A stretch of DNA of 47,702 bases, from NCBI GenBank assembly GCA_964369805.1, contig CAYJFM010000015.1:1-47702 (forward strand). The letters run 5' to 3'. Positions 16,704 through 25,471 of this stretch are shown in pieces. The notes beneath the pieces are model-generated. The model made no database searches, was not told the DNA's origin, and worked only from the letters and a program-made list of their open reading frames with translations. This DNA comes from CAYJHC01 sp964369805 (GTDB lineage: Bacteria > Bacillota > Clostridia > Peptostreptococcales > Anaerovoracaceae). The position numbers and the translations under genes were made by a program. Positions within the stretch are counted from its first letter, which is position 1; every line of letters begins with the position of its first letter.

Positions 16704-18203
16704 TTACTCACCTTTGCTTTCTTTTGGTATAGTTCCATTAGAAGGTTTTAAATTATTAATGACTCTTTCTATTTTGACTAAAGCTTCTTTAATATAATCT
16801 TCTGTCATATCAGCAGTGACATATAGTTTTCTACCACCGCAAAGCAATATCCCCTCTGCCATAAAAGCAGCATTTATTCTGTCAAGTGCAGCTTTTCTAT
16901 TCATTATCTCTTCTTTTTTCGAAGTGAGTTTCTGCATTGAAACAAAATAAAATGTAGATGACACATCAAAGTTCAATGAACCCGAAATTTCTAAGTGTAC
17001 AATAGAACCTTGATTATACACGGCTATCGGAACTCCTTTTTCATGAACGATTCTATTTATCCCATCAGCTAGCATATCCCCTAAGTGTGCCGCTTTCTCA
17101 CAGGCATCAGTTTCTACAATTTCTTTAATTGCTGCCATTCCTGCTTTTGCCGAGACTGGGTTTCCATCTAAAGAAGAGCCGACATATGCTCTATGTTTTC
17201 CCCTTGGCTGCTCAGTTCCAAAATGAGCCATTATCTCTCTTTTCCCGCCAACAGCTCCTCCCGAAAGCCCTCCAGCCACTACATTTCCTAGGATTGTAAG
17301 GTCTGGTGTAACGCCAAGATATCCAGAAACACCACCAGTTCCTAGTCTGAAGCCAGTTACTGCCTCATCAAAAATTAACAACACACCCATTTCATCACAA
17401 ATTTTCCTAATTTTCTTGCAGAAATAATAATCCACCGGAATCCGTCCATCATCTGCGCCAATAGGTTCTATAATAATAGCAGCAATGCCTCCCCCTGAAA
17501 ATTTGCCAGTCAAGGCCTTCCTAATGTCAAGTAAACTATTAGCTCTGACTTCCTTTGTGAATTTAAGAGCTTGCCTATTAAGCCCAAAAGTGTCCAGCAT
17601 CATTTTACTTCCTGGAATCTTATTCCCCAGTAAAACATCATCATACCATCCATGGTATCCACCAGACAATTTAATTATTTTCTTTTTACCAGATGCTGCC
17701 CTCGCCAATCTCACTGCAGCCATTGTTGCCTCAGTTCTACTACCAAAAAATCTTATCAACTCCATATGTGGCATATGAAGTTGGATTTCCTTTGCCAGCT
17801 CTTGCTCACCCGTATTAGCCAGGCAATGGCCTGTTCCATAAATCTCAAGTGCTTCTTCAACAGCCTCTTTAACTTTTACGTTGCACCCGCCAATTACAAT
17901 ACCATTTTCCCCATGATTAAAATTATGATACTCGTTCCCGTCTACATCTTCAATCATAGCACCCATGCTACCCTTAAAAGTAATTGGGAATGGCACAGAA
18001 AAAATTTGCCTGTGTTGATTCCCTTCTGGTATTACTTTCTTGGCCTCTTCAAACTCAGTTCTAGACTCCTTACATTTGCTATCAAAATAATCAAGCACTG
18101 TACTTTTATAATAAGCCTCGTCTATATCCCACCTAGGACCCTTCATAAGCCTATTTATTCTATTATTGATTTCTTTTGGTTCTTCCCATCTATTAATTCC
18201 CAT
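16704..18203 (-). CDS. class III aminotransferase / glutamate-1-semialdehyde aminomutase-like protein lacking the PLP lysine
   Basis: 499 residues, with the full fold-type I layout of glutamate-1-semialdehyde aminomutases: YHGWYDD (183-189), the PLP-nitrogen Asp in FDEAVTGFR (278-286) and the block PDLTILGNVVAGG (300-312). In the family this last block reads ...LGK(I/V)I(G/A)GG and the Lys forms the Schiff base with PLP. Here the residue is Asn307 (codon AAT at 17285-17283). The phosphate loop normally written NSGTEA is GSRTEA (154-159), with Gly to Arg. The frame is otherwise intact and conserved, so this looks like a retained protein with a changed role and not decay. It lies 2 nt after the PBP gene and 1 nt before the aldolase gene. 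It should not be assigned to tetrapyrrole synthesis. Confidence 0.85.
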   Translation of the reverse strand: MGINRWEEPKEINNRINRLMKGPRWDIDEAYYKSTVLDYFDSKCKESRTEFEEAKKVIPEGNQHRQIFSVPFPITFKGSMGAMIEDVDGNEYHNFNHGENGIVIGGCNVKVKEAVEEALEIYGTGHCLANTGEQELAKEIQLHMPHMELIRFFGSRTEATMAAVRLARAASGKKKIIKLSGGYHGWYDDVLLGNKIPGSKMMLDTFGLNRQALKFTKEVRANSLLDIRKALTGKFSGGGIAAIIIEPIGADDGRIPVDYYFCKKIRKICDEMGVLLIFDEAVTGFRLGTGGVSGYLGVTPDLTILGNVVAGGLSGGAVGGKREIMAHFGTEQPRGKHRAYVGSSLDGNPVSAKAGMAAIKEIVETDACEKAAHLGDMLADGINRIVHEKGVPIAVYNQGSIVHLEISGSLNFDVSSTFYFVSMQKLTSKKEEIMNRKAALDRINAAFMAEGILLCGGRKLYVTADMTEDYIKEALVKIERVINNLKPSNGTIPKESKGE

Positions 18204-18205
18204 AA

Positions 18206-19549
18206 TTACTCTCCGTATACCAGTTCCTGCAAAACATCATTTGCAACTCTCGTTGCCACCTCTCCGCCAGATCCACCATTTTCAACTAAAACAATAAATG
18301 CATATGGATGATCAGGGTCGTTTAAATATCCTGTAAACCATGCGTGAGTCTCATCTCCCTCAGCAATTTCTGCAGTACCTGTTTTACCATGAACCGTTAA
18401 ATCAGGGAATAGCCATGTTCCATAGTTTTCCACATTGTTTGCAAGATATGCTCCTAATGTTGTGGCCGTATCCGCATTAACCAAATCAACCTCTCCACTT
18501 GGCACTATTTCCTCTAAGCCACTAACATCTAGTAGTATTGGCTTTGCTGCCGAACCTCCATTGGCAATGGCTCCCATATATACCATCATTGCAGCTGGAT
18601 TAACAAGGTCTTGATATTGTCCAATCCCTGCCCATGCTAAATTAAGTGGATCCTCAGTAGGAAACTGGAAAGTTCCTTCTGCAGTCTTTATTCCATCAAT
18701 ATCATATGATTCCGTTAGATTTGCCTTATCTGTATATTCTTCTAAGGTTTGACTTCCTACATCATTTGAGAGGATTGCAAATGCTCCATTGCAAGAAACT
18801 GCTAAGGCACCTTCAAGGTCTACTTGGCCATGTGCATAGGGGCACGTTACCACGTCTGTTTCACTGGTTCCATACTCTAAAAATCCGGGACAGTAGTATT
18901 CAAATGAATGGATATCAGGCAAAGTTTCTAATGCTGCCGTTGCTGTGACTACTTTAAAAATTGATCCTGGAACAACTGTGGATGATAGTAACTTATTAAC
19001 ATAGGCCCCGCTTTCTGCATCACTGCTTGGGTTTGCAGGGTCAATAGTCGGTGTGCTCACCATAGTTAAAATCTCTCCTGTTTTATAATTATATACGCCA
19101 ACAGTACCATTTCTATTACCAAGTGATTCATATGCAGCTAAATTTGCTTCTGCATCCACTGTAAGATGAATATCTTGACTATCATCTGAAGTTGAGTATA
19201 CTCCATTAATAAAATCATAGCCTATCATCCTTGCGGCAAATACTGAATTCGCTCCTGTACCTATATTGTTACCTATATCCCCCGTTGCGTGTACATTTGC
19301 CCTTCTCATTGACTCTGACTCGCTGTACACTGGAACTCCGCTTTCAGTGTTTTCTAAAAGAAGTGTACCGTTCCTGTCATAAATCTTTCCTTCAGTCATT
19401 AAGCCATTTGTATATACATGTTCATTAGCAGGATAACTAGCCCAGGCCTCTCCATCAGCCGCTAATTTGAATATGAAGTATCCAGTTCCTGCTATAATTA
19501 TGAATACAAATAAAAGGCAGATATAGGCTCTTTTTTCTAATTTATTCAC
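18206..19549 (-). CDS. class B penicillin-binding protein (transpeptidase)
   Basis: 447 residues: a short cytoplasmic start, one membrane anchor (about 9-29), a small N-terminal region (40-120) shorter than in PBP2 or FtsI, and a transpeptidase domain with all three active-site motifs: Ser196-Lys199 in PGSIFK, SCN (252-254) and KTG (389-391) in HGKTGTAE. It cross-links peptidoglycan stem peptides at the outer membrane face and is inhibited by beta-lactams. It directly follows the SEDS gene (15 nt), the standard pairing in which the SEDS protein polymerises glycan and the class B PBP cross-links it. The compact size and gene order recall PbpA next to RodA of Actinobacteria. ATG 19549 has GGAGGTAAGAA upstream. 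Confidence 0.92.
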   Translation of the reverse strand: MNKLEKRAYICLLFVFIIIAGTGYFIFKLAADGEAWASYPANEHVYTNGLMTEGKIYDRNGTLLLENTESGVPVYSESESMRRANVHATGDIGNNIGTGANSVFAARMIGYDFINGVYSTSDDSQDIHLTVDAEANLAAYESLGNRNGTVGVYNYKTGEILTMVSTPTIDPANPSSDAESGAYVNKLLSSTVVPGSIFKVVTATAALETLPDIHSFEYYCPGFLEYGTSETDVVTCPYAHGQVDLEGALAVSCNGAFAILSNDVGSQTLEEYTDKANLTESYDIDGIKTAEGTFQFPTEDPLNLAWAGIGQYQDLVNPAAMMVYMGAIANGGSAAKPILLDVSGLEEIVPSGEVDLVNADTATTLGAYLANNVENYGTWLFPDLTVHGKTGTAEIAEGDETHAWFTGYLNDPDHPYAFIVLVENGGSGGEVATRVANDVLQELVYGE

Positions 19550-19564
19550 TTCTTACCTCCATAA

Positions 19565-21328
19565 TTATAGTAACCCTCCTTCAACTTCATCTTTTTTCAT
19601 ACTCTTTACAGCAATGCTTGCGCTCGCCCTAGTATCTGCTGCCTTTATAAATGCAAGAAGCCCCCATGATGCTAGCATACTAGTCCCCCCATTTGAGACA
19701 AATGGAAAAGTTACCCCTGTTAAAGGAAGAATGTCTAAGGCTCCAAATACATTCAATGTGGTTTGAAAAATAAGTAAAGTAGTCGTTCCACAAGCTGCTA
19801 TTGTAAAGAAGCTAGATCTCCCTACTTGTATTGATTTAAAAGCAAACAAAGCAAGTGATATAATGCAGGTAATTGCCATAAGGCCAACAATCAACCCCCA
19901 CTCTTCAGATATTATACCAAAGACTAAATCAGTATCCGCTGCAGCAATATTATGCAGCCAGCCCTCTCCGCCTCCAATCCCAGGTAGACCACCACTAGCA
20001 GTTGCAGTCATTGTTCTTGTTTGCTGGTATCCACCAGCATCTGGCACAGACCAGGCATTTCCCCATGTTAAAAATCTATCTGCTACATAAGGCCTAAACC
20101 TAAGTACGAGCAACCCTCCGATTGCCGCAGTTCCTATCATCAAAAATAATTTAGAAAACTCCCCACTACGTAAGAATGATATTACTAGAAAAGTAACAAA
20201 GAAAATTAGCGCAGTTCCAAAGTCTCCCATAATGGCCAATGCTCCAAAACAAAATAGTGAAAAGCCAAGAAATATAGTAAGGTTCTTCTTTTGATACAAT
20301 TCATCCATTGCTGCCGAACCAACAAAAATAAAGGCAATCTTAACTAACTCTGAAGGTTGTATGGTTATTCCCCCAATTGAAACCCAGTTAGTCGCACCAT
20401 AAGCTAAGGTCCCAAATACTAAATTAATAATTAATAGTACTATACTAATACCTACCAAATACACCCTAATTTTTAGTGCCCTATCTAAATCTCTAAGAAA
20501 CCAACACATCCCTGTATATAGTCCCAGTCCCATGACTATAGCCATAAATTGCTTTCCTATTTCTTCTGGTGCTGATGTTGATACAACAGCTAAGTTTAAC
20601 GTACATAGGAAAAATGCTATAACTTCTACTTCAAAGGCTGTATTTTTCATTGACCTTAAAAAAATGCAATATGCCCACATTAGAATAGTAAAGCACCCGA
20701 AAGTCATTGGAATTGTGATTAGAGTTTCACTTCCCCCTGCAATTATAAACTGTACAGACATTAAAACTTGTATTATAGTCAAAATGATTAGCGAAGTCCA
20801 CGGAGACAGTAGAGATTTCCCCACTTCCCTCTTTTCTAGATTTTGAAGCTTTTCTTGTAAACTTGCTGGAATAAGTCTGCAGTCCAAACCACCTATAGTA
20901 ATAACATCCCCTGCTGAAACCTTTGTTTTTCTTCGAATAACAGTCCCATTCAATTTCGATCCACCTTTAGATCCAATATCTCGGTACTCCCAAGTACCAT
21001 CTTGTTGCCTCATTAATAAACCGTGGTTTCTTGATACTGAAACCACATCTAGCACCACATCTGAACTTTTTGCCCGTCCTATAACGTTTTCCCAATGGGT
21101 TAAAGGTATATAATTATTACCAGGAATAGCAAGATGAGCCCACACCTCCGAGGGGCTCTTATTAGTAAGCAAAGATCTTACCGTTCTAACAATTATTAAT
21201 ATTACAAGAGCCATAATAATCCACCTTGTAATAGTGGTGTAAAATACTGCTAAGCTTGGATTTTCTATAAAGACTGTTGAAATTCCGTCCATAATTGGCT
21301 TGCTTATATTTTCAATAAATTCTGTCAA
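19565..21328 (-). CDS. FHA-SEDS fusion (FtsW/RodA/SpoVE-type glycosyltransferase)
   Basis: 587 residues. One membrane segment (about 33-52) is followed by a cytoplasmic FHA domain (about 70-150) with its phosphothreonine-binding residues: Gly84-Arg85, Ser99-Arg100-Asn-His102 and Asn127-Gly128. Then a SEDS core (about 175-570) of about ten membrane segments, with the large extracytoplasmic loop (FRPYVADRFLTWGNAW) and the Asp-containing AADTDLVFGIISEEWGL region that corresponds to the catalytic-Asp loop of RodA. SEDS proteins polymerise lipid II into glycan strands. The FHA domain suggests control by a Ser/Thr protein kinase; in Actinobacteria fhaA/fhaB and rodA are separate neighbouring genes. 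No kinase is encoded in this window. The partner PBP follows 15 nt downstream. Confidence 0.92.
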   Translation of the reverse strand: MTEFIENISKPIMDGISTVFIENPSLAVFYTTITRWIIMALVILIIVRTVRSLLTNKSPSEVWAHLAIPGNNYIPLTHWENVIGRAKSSDVVLDVVSVSRNHGLLMRQQDGTWEYRDIGSKGGSKLNGTVIRRKTKVSAGDVITIGGLDCRLIPASLQEKLQNLEKREVGKSLLSPWTSLIILTIIQVLMSVQFIIAGGSETLITIPMTFGCFTILMWAYCIFLRSMKNTAFEVEVIAFFLCTLNLAVVSTSAPEEIGKQFMAIVMGLGLYTGMCWFLRDLDRALKIRVYLVGISIVLLIINLVFGTLAYGATNWVSIGGITIQPSELVKIAFIFVGSAAMDELYQKKNLTIFLGFSLFCFGALAIMGDFGTALIFFVTFLVISFLRSGEFSKLFLMIGTAAIGGLLVLRFRPYVADRFLTWGNAWSVPDAGGYQQTRTMTATASGGLPGIGGGEGWLHNIAAADTDLVFGIISEEWGLIVGLMAITCIISLALFAFKSIQVGRSSFFTIAACGTTTLLIFQTTLNVFGALDILPLTGVTFPFVSNGGTSMLASWGLLAFIKAADTRASASIAVKSMKKDEVEGGLL

Positions 21329-21366
21329 GTTACCTCACTTTCTTGCTCTATCCAGTAAAATCTGCC

Positions 21367-22464
21367 CTACTCTCTGTCACTATATTCAACTGTAGAGCCT
21401 TCGCCTAAAACTTGGATCCAGCTTTTTCCTACTGACATTTTTATTTCTTCATGAATTATTTTTCCTGATTCATCTTCTTTCTCAATATAATAAATTGTAG
21501 GAGAGTAATCTCCATCTTTCTTCCATTTGCCTTCAATAACTTTTCCTTTATTAAAGACTAGGCATTCTCCCCCTTGAGTCAGCTCAATGTACAGCCTTTT
21601 TTCATCATACATACTAATATTGACATACTGTATAATAACATTTGACATTGTTAGTTCTGTGTTGTCTTCAAAATCATAAGCAGCATCACCATTTACTATT
21701 CTGGTATAAAGATCAGTTTCTTCATCATATATGTATTGAATATCTTCGCTTACATACGCTAATGATATGTTATCCGCGTCAGTACGCTCTGCTATTACTA
21801 GGGGATCCAAGGCATTGCTTATTGACTTCACATTTTCATTAGCATACCATTTAAAAGTTCTAAGCTCTGCTTGATCCTGCCATCCATCCATTTTATCTAA
21901 GGTTGATATTTCCTCTAGATTCACATATACATCGTGGGGACTAAGTCTATCCTCGCCTCTCCAAAAACTCTCTTCATCTGCATATGCTCCGCTAACAAGT
22001 GGATCTACAAACAAAATATCTCCTTGCGACAATAGTTCATCAGCTTGGGGACTTACCCCATAAGCAACAAAAATTCCATCATACTCATTTGTCACCTCTG
22101 CCAAATATGGCCTTGCACTTCTCACCGGCGCAACTTCTTCAGGCAACTCACTGTAGTAAACTGGAAGTAATCTAGGAATGTTTCCTTCCGCAGGAAACTC
22201 ATATACAATATCTGCTCTTGAAATTCCAGATTGTGGCCTTGCACCCTCTGCATTGTCATTGGAAACTAGAATTGGCCTTGGAGGGAGTTCTTCTGTTACC
22301 TTTTCACCTGTTAATGGGTTTATGGTACCTTCTTCTGTTTCACTACTATACTCAGCGTTATCGGAACTTTCACAACCTGAAAGGGCAAACATTCCGCCTG
22401 CTAATCCAAGTAACACTAAAGCTAATAAACAGATTAGTATATTGGTTTTCTTCTTTTTTTTCAT
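21367..22464 (-). CDS. DUF3048 (YerB-like) lipoprotein
   Basis: 365 residues with a Lys-rich start, a hydrophobic segment and a lipobox ending LSGC (Cys31), so it is probably lipid-anchored outside the membrane. The DUF3048 signature is clear: INPLTGE near residue 48, PRPILVSNDN and ARPQSGISRADIVYEFPAEG, then LLPVYYSELPEEVAPVRSARPY. Both DUF3048 halves are present up to the C-terminus. The function of YerB-type proteins is not established. Start ATG 22464 follows GGAGGTATTACGGA. It is first in the run leading into the SEDS and PBP genes (38 nt gap), behind a promoter with a perfect -10, which suggests a role in wall synthesis or its control. Confidence 0.88.
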   Translation of the reverse strand: MKKKKKTNILICLLALVLLGLAGGMFALSGCESSDNAEYSSETEEGTINPLTGEKVTEELPPRPILVSNDNAEGARPQSGISRADIVYEFPAEGNIPRLLPVYYSELPEEVAPVRSARPYLAEVTNEYDGIFVAYGVSPQADELLSQGDILFVDPLVSGAYADEESFWRGEDRLSPHDVYVNLEEISTLDKMDGWQDQAELRTFKWYANENVKSISNALDPLVIAERTDADNISLAYVSEDIQYIYDEETDLYTRIVNGDAAYDFEDNTELTMSNVIIQYVNISMYDEKRLYIELTQGGECLVFNKGKVIEGKWKKDGDYSPTIYYIEKEDESGKIIHEEIKMSVGKSWIQVLGEGSTVEYSDRE

Positions 22465-22502
22465 TCCGTAATACCTCCACTCTCTTTACCTTTTCATAAA
22501 CT

Positions 22503-22531
22503 ATTATACTACTTTTCACTCTTACATACAA
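22503..22531 (-). promoter_or_regulatory. promoter of the eight-gene DUF3048-SEDS-PBP-sensor operon
   Basis: Minus strand: TTGTAT (22531-22526), a 17-nt spacer, TATAAT (22508-22503). The -10 is perfect and the -35 weak. No other strong promoter or terminator is apparent between 22464 and 11041, so the eight genes are probably one transcript. Confidence 0.55.
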
Positions 22532-22560
22532 ATAATGCTATTTTTCTCTTCCACTACATT

Positions 22561-22588
22561 AAAAAAGGACTGGGTTTCCCCAATCCTT
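22561..22588 (-). terminator. Rho-independent terminator after the SSS symporter gene
   Basis: 10-bp stem (22565-22574 with 22579-22588) with a short 4-nt loop. One pair is G-U only when read on the minus strand and mismatched on the plus strand, and a T-run of six follows on the minus side. It ends the symporter transcript just before the DUF3048 promoter. Confidence 0.8.
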
Positions 22589-22619
22589 CTAAAACAATAT
22601 TTTAAATTTTATTATTTCC

Positions 22620-24182
22620 TTAGAACTGAATAATTGCTAAAACTGCATACTGAGCTATGAAAAACCCTAATACTAGTTTTTCATGAATTCCAAAGTAAAG
22701 AGGTCTTTCGCTTTTCTCTAGTTCCTTGTGAGACATTAGGCCCTTAGCCGTATATTCTGTAATATCTTTACTTTCATCTATTTTAAAGATGAAGCTTAAT
22801 AGGTATCCTGTAATTAAGGTCAATGCTCCCCCAATGAATGGATTCATTAACCATCCTGTGTTAAAGGTAAGGGCAATAGTAATATTACCAATTAGCCCAA
22901 TTATAAATCCAATGGCTGCCCCCTTGTCACTGGTTTTCGTAGTTAGCATTCCTAGTAAGAATACTCCTACCGCTGGTCCAGAGAAGTATGAAATATAGCT
23001 TCCCACCAAGTCTATTACTGATTTAACACTAGGACCAAAGCCAATGTATATTATTACAGTTATTATGGCAGCTATAGCTACAGTAAAGCCCATTGTAACT
23101 TTTAGGGTCGCCTGCTTCTTCTTAAAATAGTATTCATAAACATCTTTTGAAAATACAGCTACCATACTATTAAGCAAAGAGTCTACACTAGACATTGCTG
23201 CTGCAAAAATCGCTGCAATAATCAACCCAATAATGCCACTTGGCAATGCTTCTAACACGAATGTAATCATTATTTCATTTGATGATTCAAACTCTTTACC
23301 ACCGAAATATATAAATAGTAATGTTCCTACAAATAGCATTAGGTAATACACTATATTCATAACCCCTGCACTTATAACAAATGATTTTTTAACCTCTCCT
23401 AAGCTTCGCGCGGTTAAAACTCTTTGTACCTGTGTTTGATCGAAGCAAAAATATCTAACCCACATAAAAGTACCACCAATTAGCGTCACCCAGAAGCTAT
23501 TATTATTCGTCGGATCAAATCCAAAGTCAAGAGTATCTAACTTTCCTGATGCTTTAAGAGTTTCAAAGAGACCCTCTGCTCCGATGTGATTCACAGCAGT
23601 AACTATTATTAGTATCACCGATCCAATTACAACTATCATCTGAATTGTATCAGTCCAAATTACAGCCTTTATCCCTCCCATAACGGTATACAGTAGAGAT
23701 ATCACAACTACAATTGGTATTAGTACACTAATAGAAAGCCCTGTTACTGTTGCAATTAAAATTACAGGTATGAATATCATAGAGCTAGCTTGAATAAGAG
23801 AATTCACAAAGAACTGGAATATAGTAAGTCCCCTTGTGTAATTGCCAAACCTAAACCCAATATACTCATATACAGAGGTTATTTTCATTCTGTAAATAAT
23901 TGGTACAGTGACAAACATTGCGAAAAAAACAGCAAAAGGAACTGTTACATTTACCATGAAAGGAAACATTCCATCACTGTAGGCCCAACCTGGACCTCCT
24001 ACAAACCCATTGGCACTTATTGCTGTAGCTGCTACTGATAATGCAACTGGTATCCATGGCATATTTCTATTTGCAAAGAAATAGTCATCTTGAGTTTTAT
24101 TGTTTCTCCCCGAAAGATAGCCGACAAGTACCATCCCTAGTAAGTAAGCAACAATTACTACTACATCCAATGTCGATAGCAT
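22620..24182 (-). CDS. sodium:solute symporter (SSS family)
   Basis: 520 residues with about 13 membrane segments, the usual SSS size. Typical SSS sequence is seen: SGRNNKTQDDYFFANRNMPW near the N-terminus, the GGIKAVIWTDTIQMIV signature in the middle and the SSVDSLLNS segment in TM8, which carries the Na+-site serines in characterised members. It would couple inward sodium flow to uptake of a small organic solute; the substrate cannot be read off. It lies about 100 nt behind the tandem SnoaL gene with no terminator in between, so the two are probably co-transcribed and may handle the same compound. The strong terminator follows its stop. Confidence 0.9.
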   Translation of the reverse strand: MLSTLDVVVIVAYLLGMVLVGYLSGRNNKTQDDYFFANRNMPWIPVALSVAATAISANGFVGGPGWAYSDGMFPFMVNVTVPFAVFFAMFVTVPIIYRMKITSVYEYIGFRFGNYTRGLTIFQFFVNSLIQASSMIFIPVILIATVTGLSISVLIPIVVVISLLYTVMGGIKAVIWTDTIQMIVVIGSVILIIVTAVNHIGAEGLFETLKASGKLDTLDFGFDPTNNNSFWVTLIGGTFMWVRYFCFDQTQVQRVLTARSLGEVKKSFVISAGVMNIVYYLMLFVGTLLFIYFGGKEFESSNEIMITFVLEALPSGIIGLIIAAIFAAAMSSVDSLLNSMVAVFSKDVYEYYFKKKQATLKVTMGFTVAIAAIITVIIYIGFGPSVKSVIDLVGSYISYFSGPAVGVFLLGMLTTKTSDKGAAIGFIIGLIGNITIALTFNTGWLMNPFIGGALTLITGYLLSFIFKIDESKDITEYTAKGLMSHKELEKSERPLYFGIHEKLVLGFFIAQYAVLAIIQF

Positions 24183-24285
24183 AATTTTTCTCCTTTATAC
24201 ACCTTATTTATTAGTTTATATATGCAAATACACAGCTACCTAAACAGGTGCTATGTATCCGCTAGTCATATATTATTTATTTTAC

Positions 24286-25296
24286 TTATTTTTTATTTGT
24301 AATTTGCTCTGTTCTTGCAAATATATCTAAGCCTTGTTGTTTTAACCAATACGGTATATCTATTAATACCCAGTTTTCTTCTAATTTATCATTATTTCTG
24401 CTATATACATCAACTACTTGCATATCTGCCTTAACTTCCCCGCCTGGAAGCCCTAGGAAACCACCGCAAGGAACATTTGATAGATTTGGCCAACCGAAGA
24501 AGCAAGAGAAGGTTCCTTCACCAAATCTTACAACATGTCCATTAAACACTTTATCTTTTAAATTATTTCTAAATGGTAGCTGGTGTTGTTCTTGATATCT
24601 TGGAATAGTGTATGAAGCACCAATTCCACAAGGTCCATACCAAATCATGTTCTTTGACCATGACTGTTCTAACACTTCTGGAGGGCAGCCCATTGCACCG
24701 CTTTTATTTAATACATTTAAGTCTTCAACCATTTGATTTACTAAATCAAGAGTAGCCCTTCCTTCTGCTGGGTCCGCATCTTCAAATAATAGACCATTGT
24801 GATTTCTTGGCCCTGGGTAAATAAAGTATTGGCCTGTACTTTGTGGCAATGGATATACACCCGCTTGATCCATTAGACCAATTAAGTCTAGGAATAAGCC
24901 AGTTTTAGTAATTTTGCCGTTCTCTACACAAGTAAATTCCGCATAACGTACGCTTACCATTTTTCTATTGTGTCTAATTCCAAGAAAGTCTTCATCAAAA
25001 AGACCCATAAAGTGACCCATGCTCATTACCCATTGAGATTCACCATCTATTTCGTTTGTTCCACCAATGAAAATATCCATTCTTCTTTGCATATTTTTAA
25101 TTGAGTTTTTAAAAGGTATCCAGAAATTATCTGCAACCGCATCAATCCCCTCTTGATCACGGAATGGGTATACCCCCTTCCAACTATAGTCAGATGTCAT
25201 AAATTTCTTAAATACATCTTTTACCTCTGTTGTTTCTGCCTTTTCTAAAGCGTCATAATATTCTCTGACTACTTTTTTCATTTCCATGTAGCTCAT
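24286..25296 (-). CDS. tandem SnoaL-like (NTF2-fold) protein
   Basis: 336 residues made of two SnoaL/NTF2-like halves. The first (about 1-150) has MKKVVREYYDALEKAE, SWKGVYPF and GHFMGLFDEDFLGIRHNRK; the second (about 165-336) has MVEDLNVLNKSG, NMIWYGPCGIGASY and a GEGTFSCFFGWPNL stretch. Similar two-domain proteins are annotated as ester-cyclase or polyketide-cyclase-like and often sit with catabolic enzymes. The catalytic role is unknown. I start at ATG 25296, five bases after AAGGAGG; the longer frame to 25386 would begin inside the promoter and is rejected. It precedes the SSS symporter and is divergent from the serine dehydratase genes, with an operator-like palindrome between. Confidence 0.7.
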   Translation of the reverse strand: MSYMEMKKVVREYYDALEKAETTEVKDVFKKFMTSDYSWKGVYPFRDQEGIDAVADNFWIPFKNSIKNMQRRMDIFIGGTNEIDGESQWVMSMGHFMGLFDEDFLGIRHNRKMVSVRYAEFTCVENGKITKTGLFLDLIGLMDQAGVYPLPQSTGQYFIYPGPRNHNGLLFEDADPAEGRATLDLVNQMVEDLNVLNKSGAMGCPPEVLEQSWSKNMIWYGPCGIGASYTIPRYQEQHQLPFRNNLKDKVFNGHVVRFGEGTFSCFFGWPNLSNVPCGGFLGLPGGEVKADMQVVDVYSRNNDKLEENWVLIDIPYWLKQQGLDIFARTEQITNKK

Positions 25297-25352
25297 AATT
25301 CCTCCTTGATTTGGGCACGTATTTATATTTTTCATATTTTGCTTGATATTAT

Positions 25353-25403
25353 GAATACGTATTCGTATAATGTAAATATAGCACATACAAACTTACATGT
25401 AAA
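25353..25403 (-). promoter_or_regulatory. promoter and 12-bp palindromic operator of the SnoaL/symporter genes
   Basis: Minus strand: TTTACA (25403-25398), 17-nt spacer, TATATT (25380-25375). GAATACGTATTC (25353-25364), a perfect palindrome, lies about 11-22 bases downstream of the -10, over or just past the expected transcription start, a typical place for a repressor site. It also lies about 110 bp upstream of sdaAB, so one regulator could serve both directions. The regulator is not encoded in this window as far as I can tell. Confidence 0.6.
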
Positions 25404-25471
25404 CAGATTTTTGTTTAATTTTCATAATATTAAACTTATTTTTTCTTTAGTTACAGAAAGGAGACTTTATT

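Noticed and set aside
16704..18203. Glutamate-1-semialdehyde aminomutase of heme synthesis (hemL)
   Set aside because: The catalytic Lys is Asn, the phosphate loop is altered and no tetrapyrrole genes are nearby.
25297..25386. A 30-residue N-terminal extension of the SnoaL-like protein
   Set aside because: It would begin within the promoter and palindrome; ATG 25296 has a near-perfect AAGGAGG.
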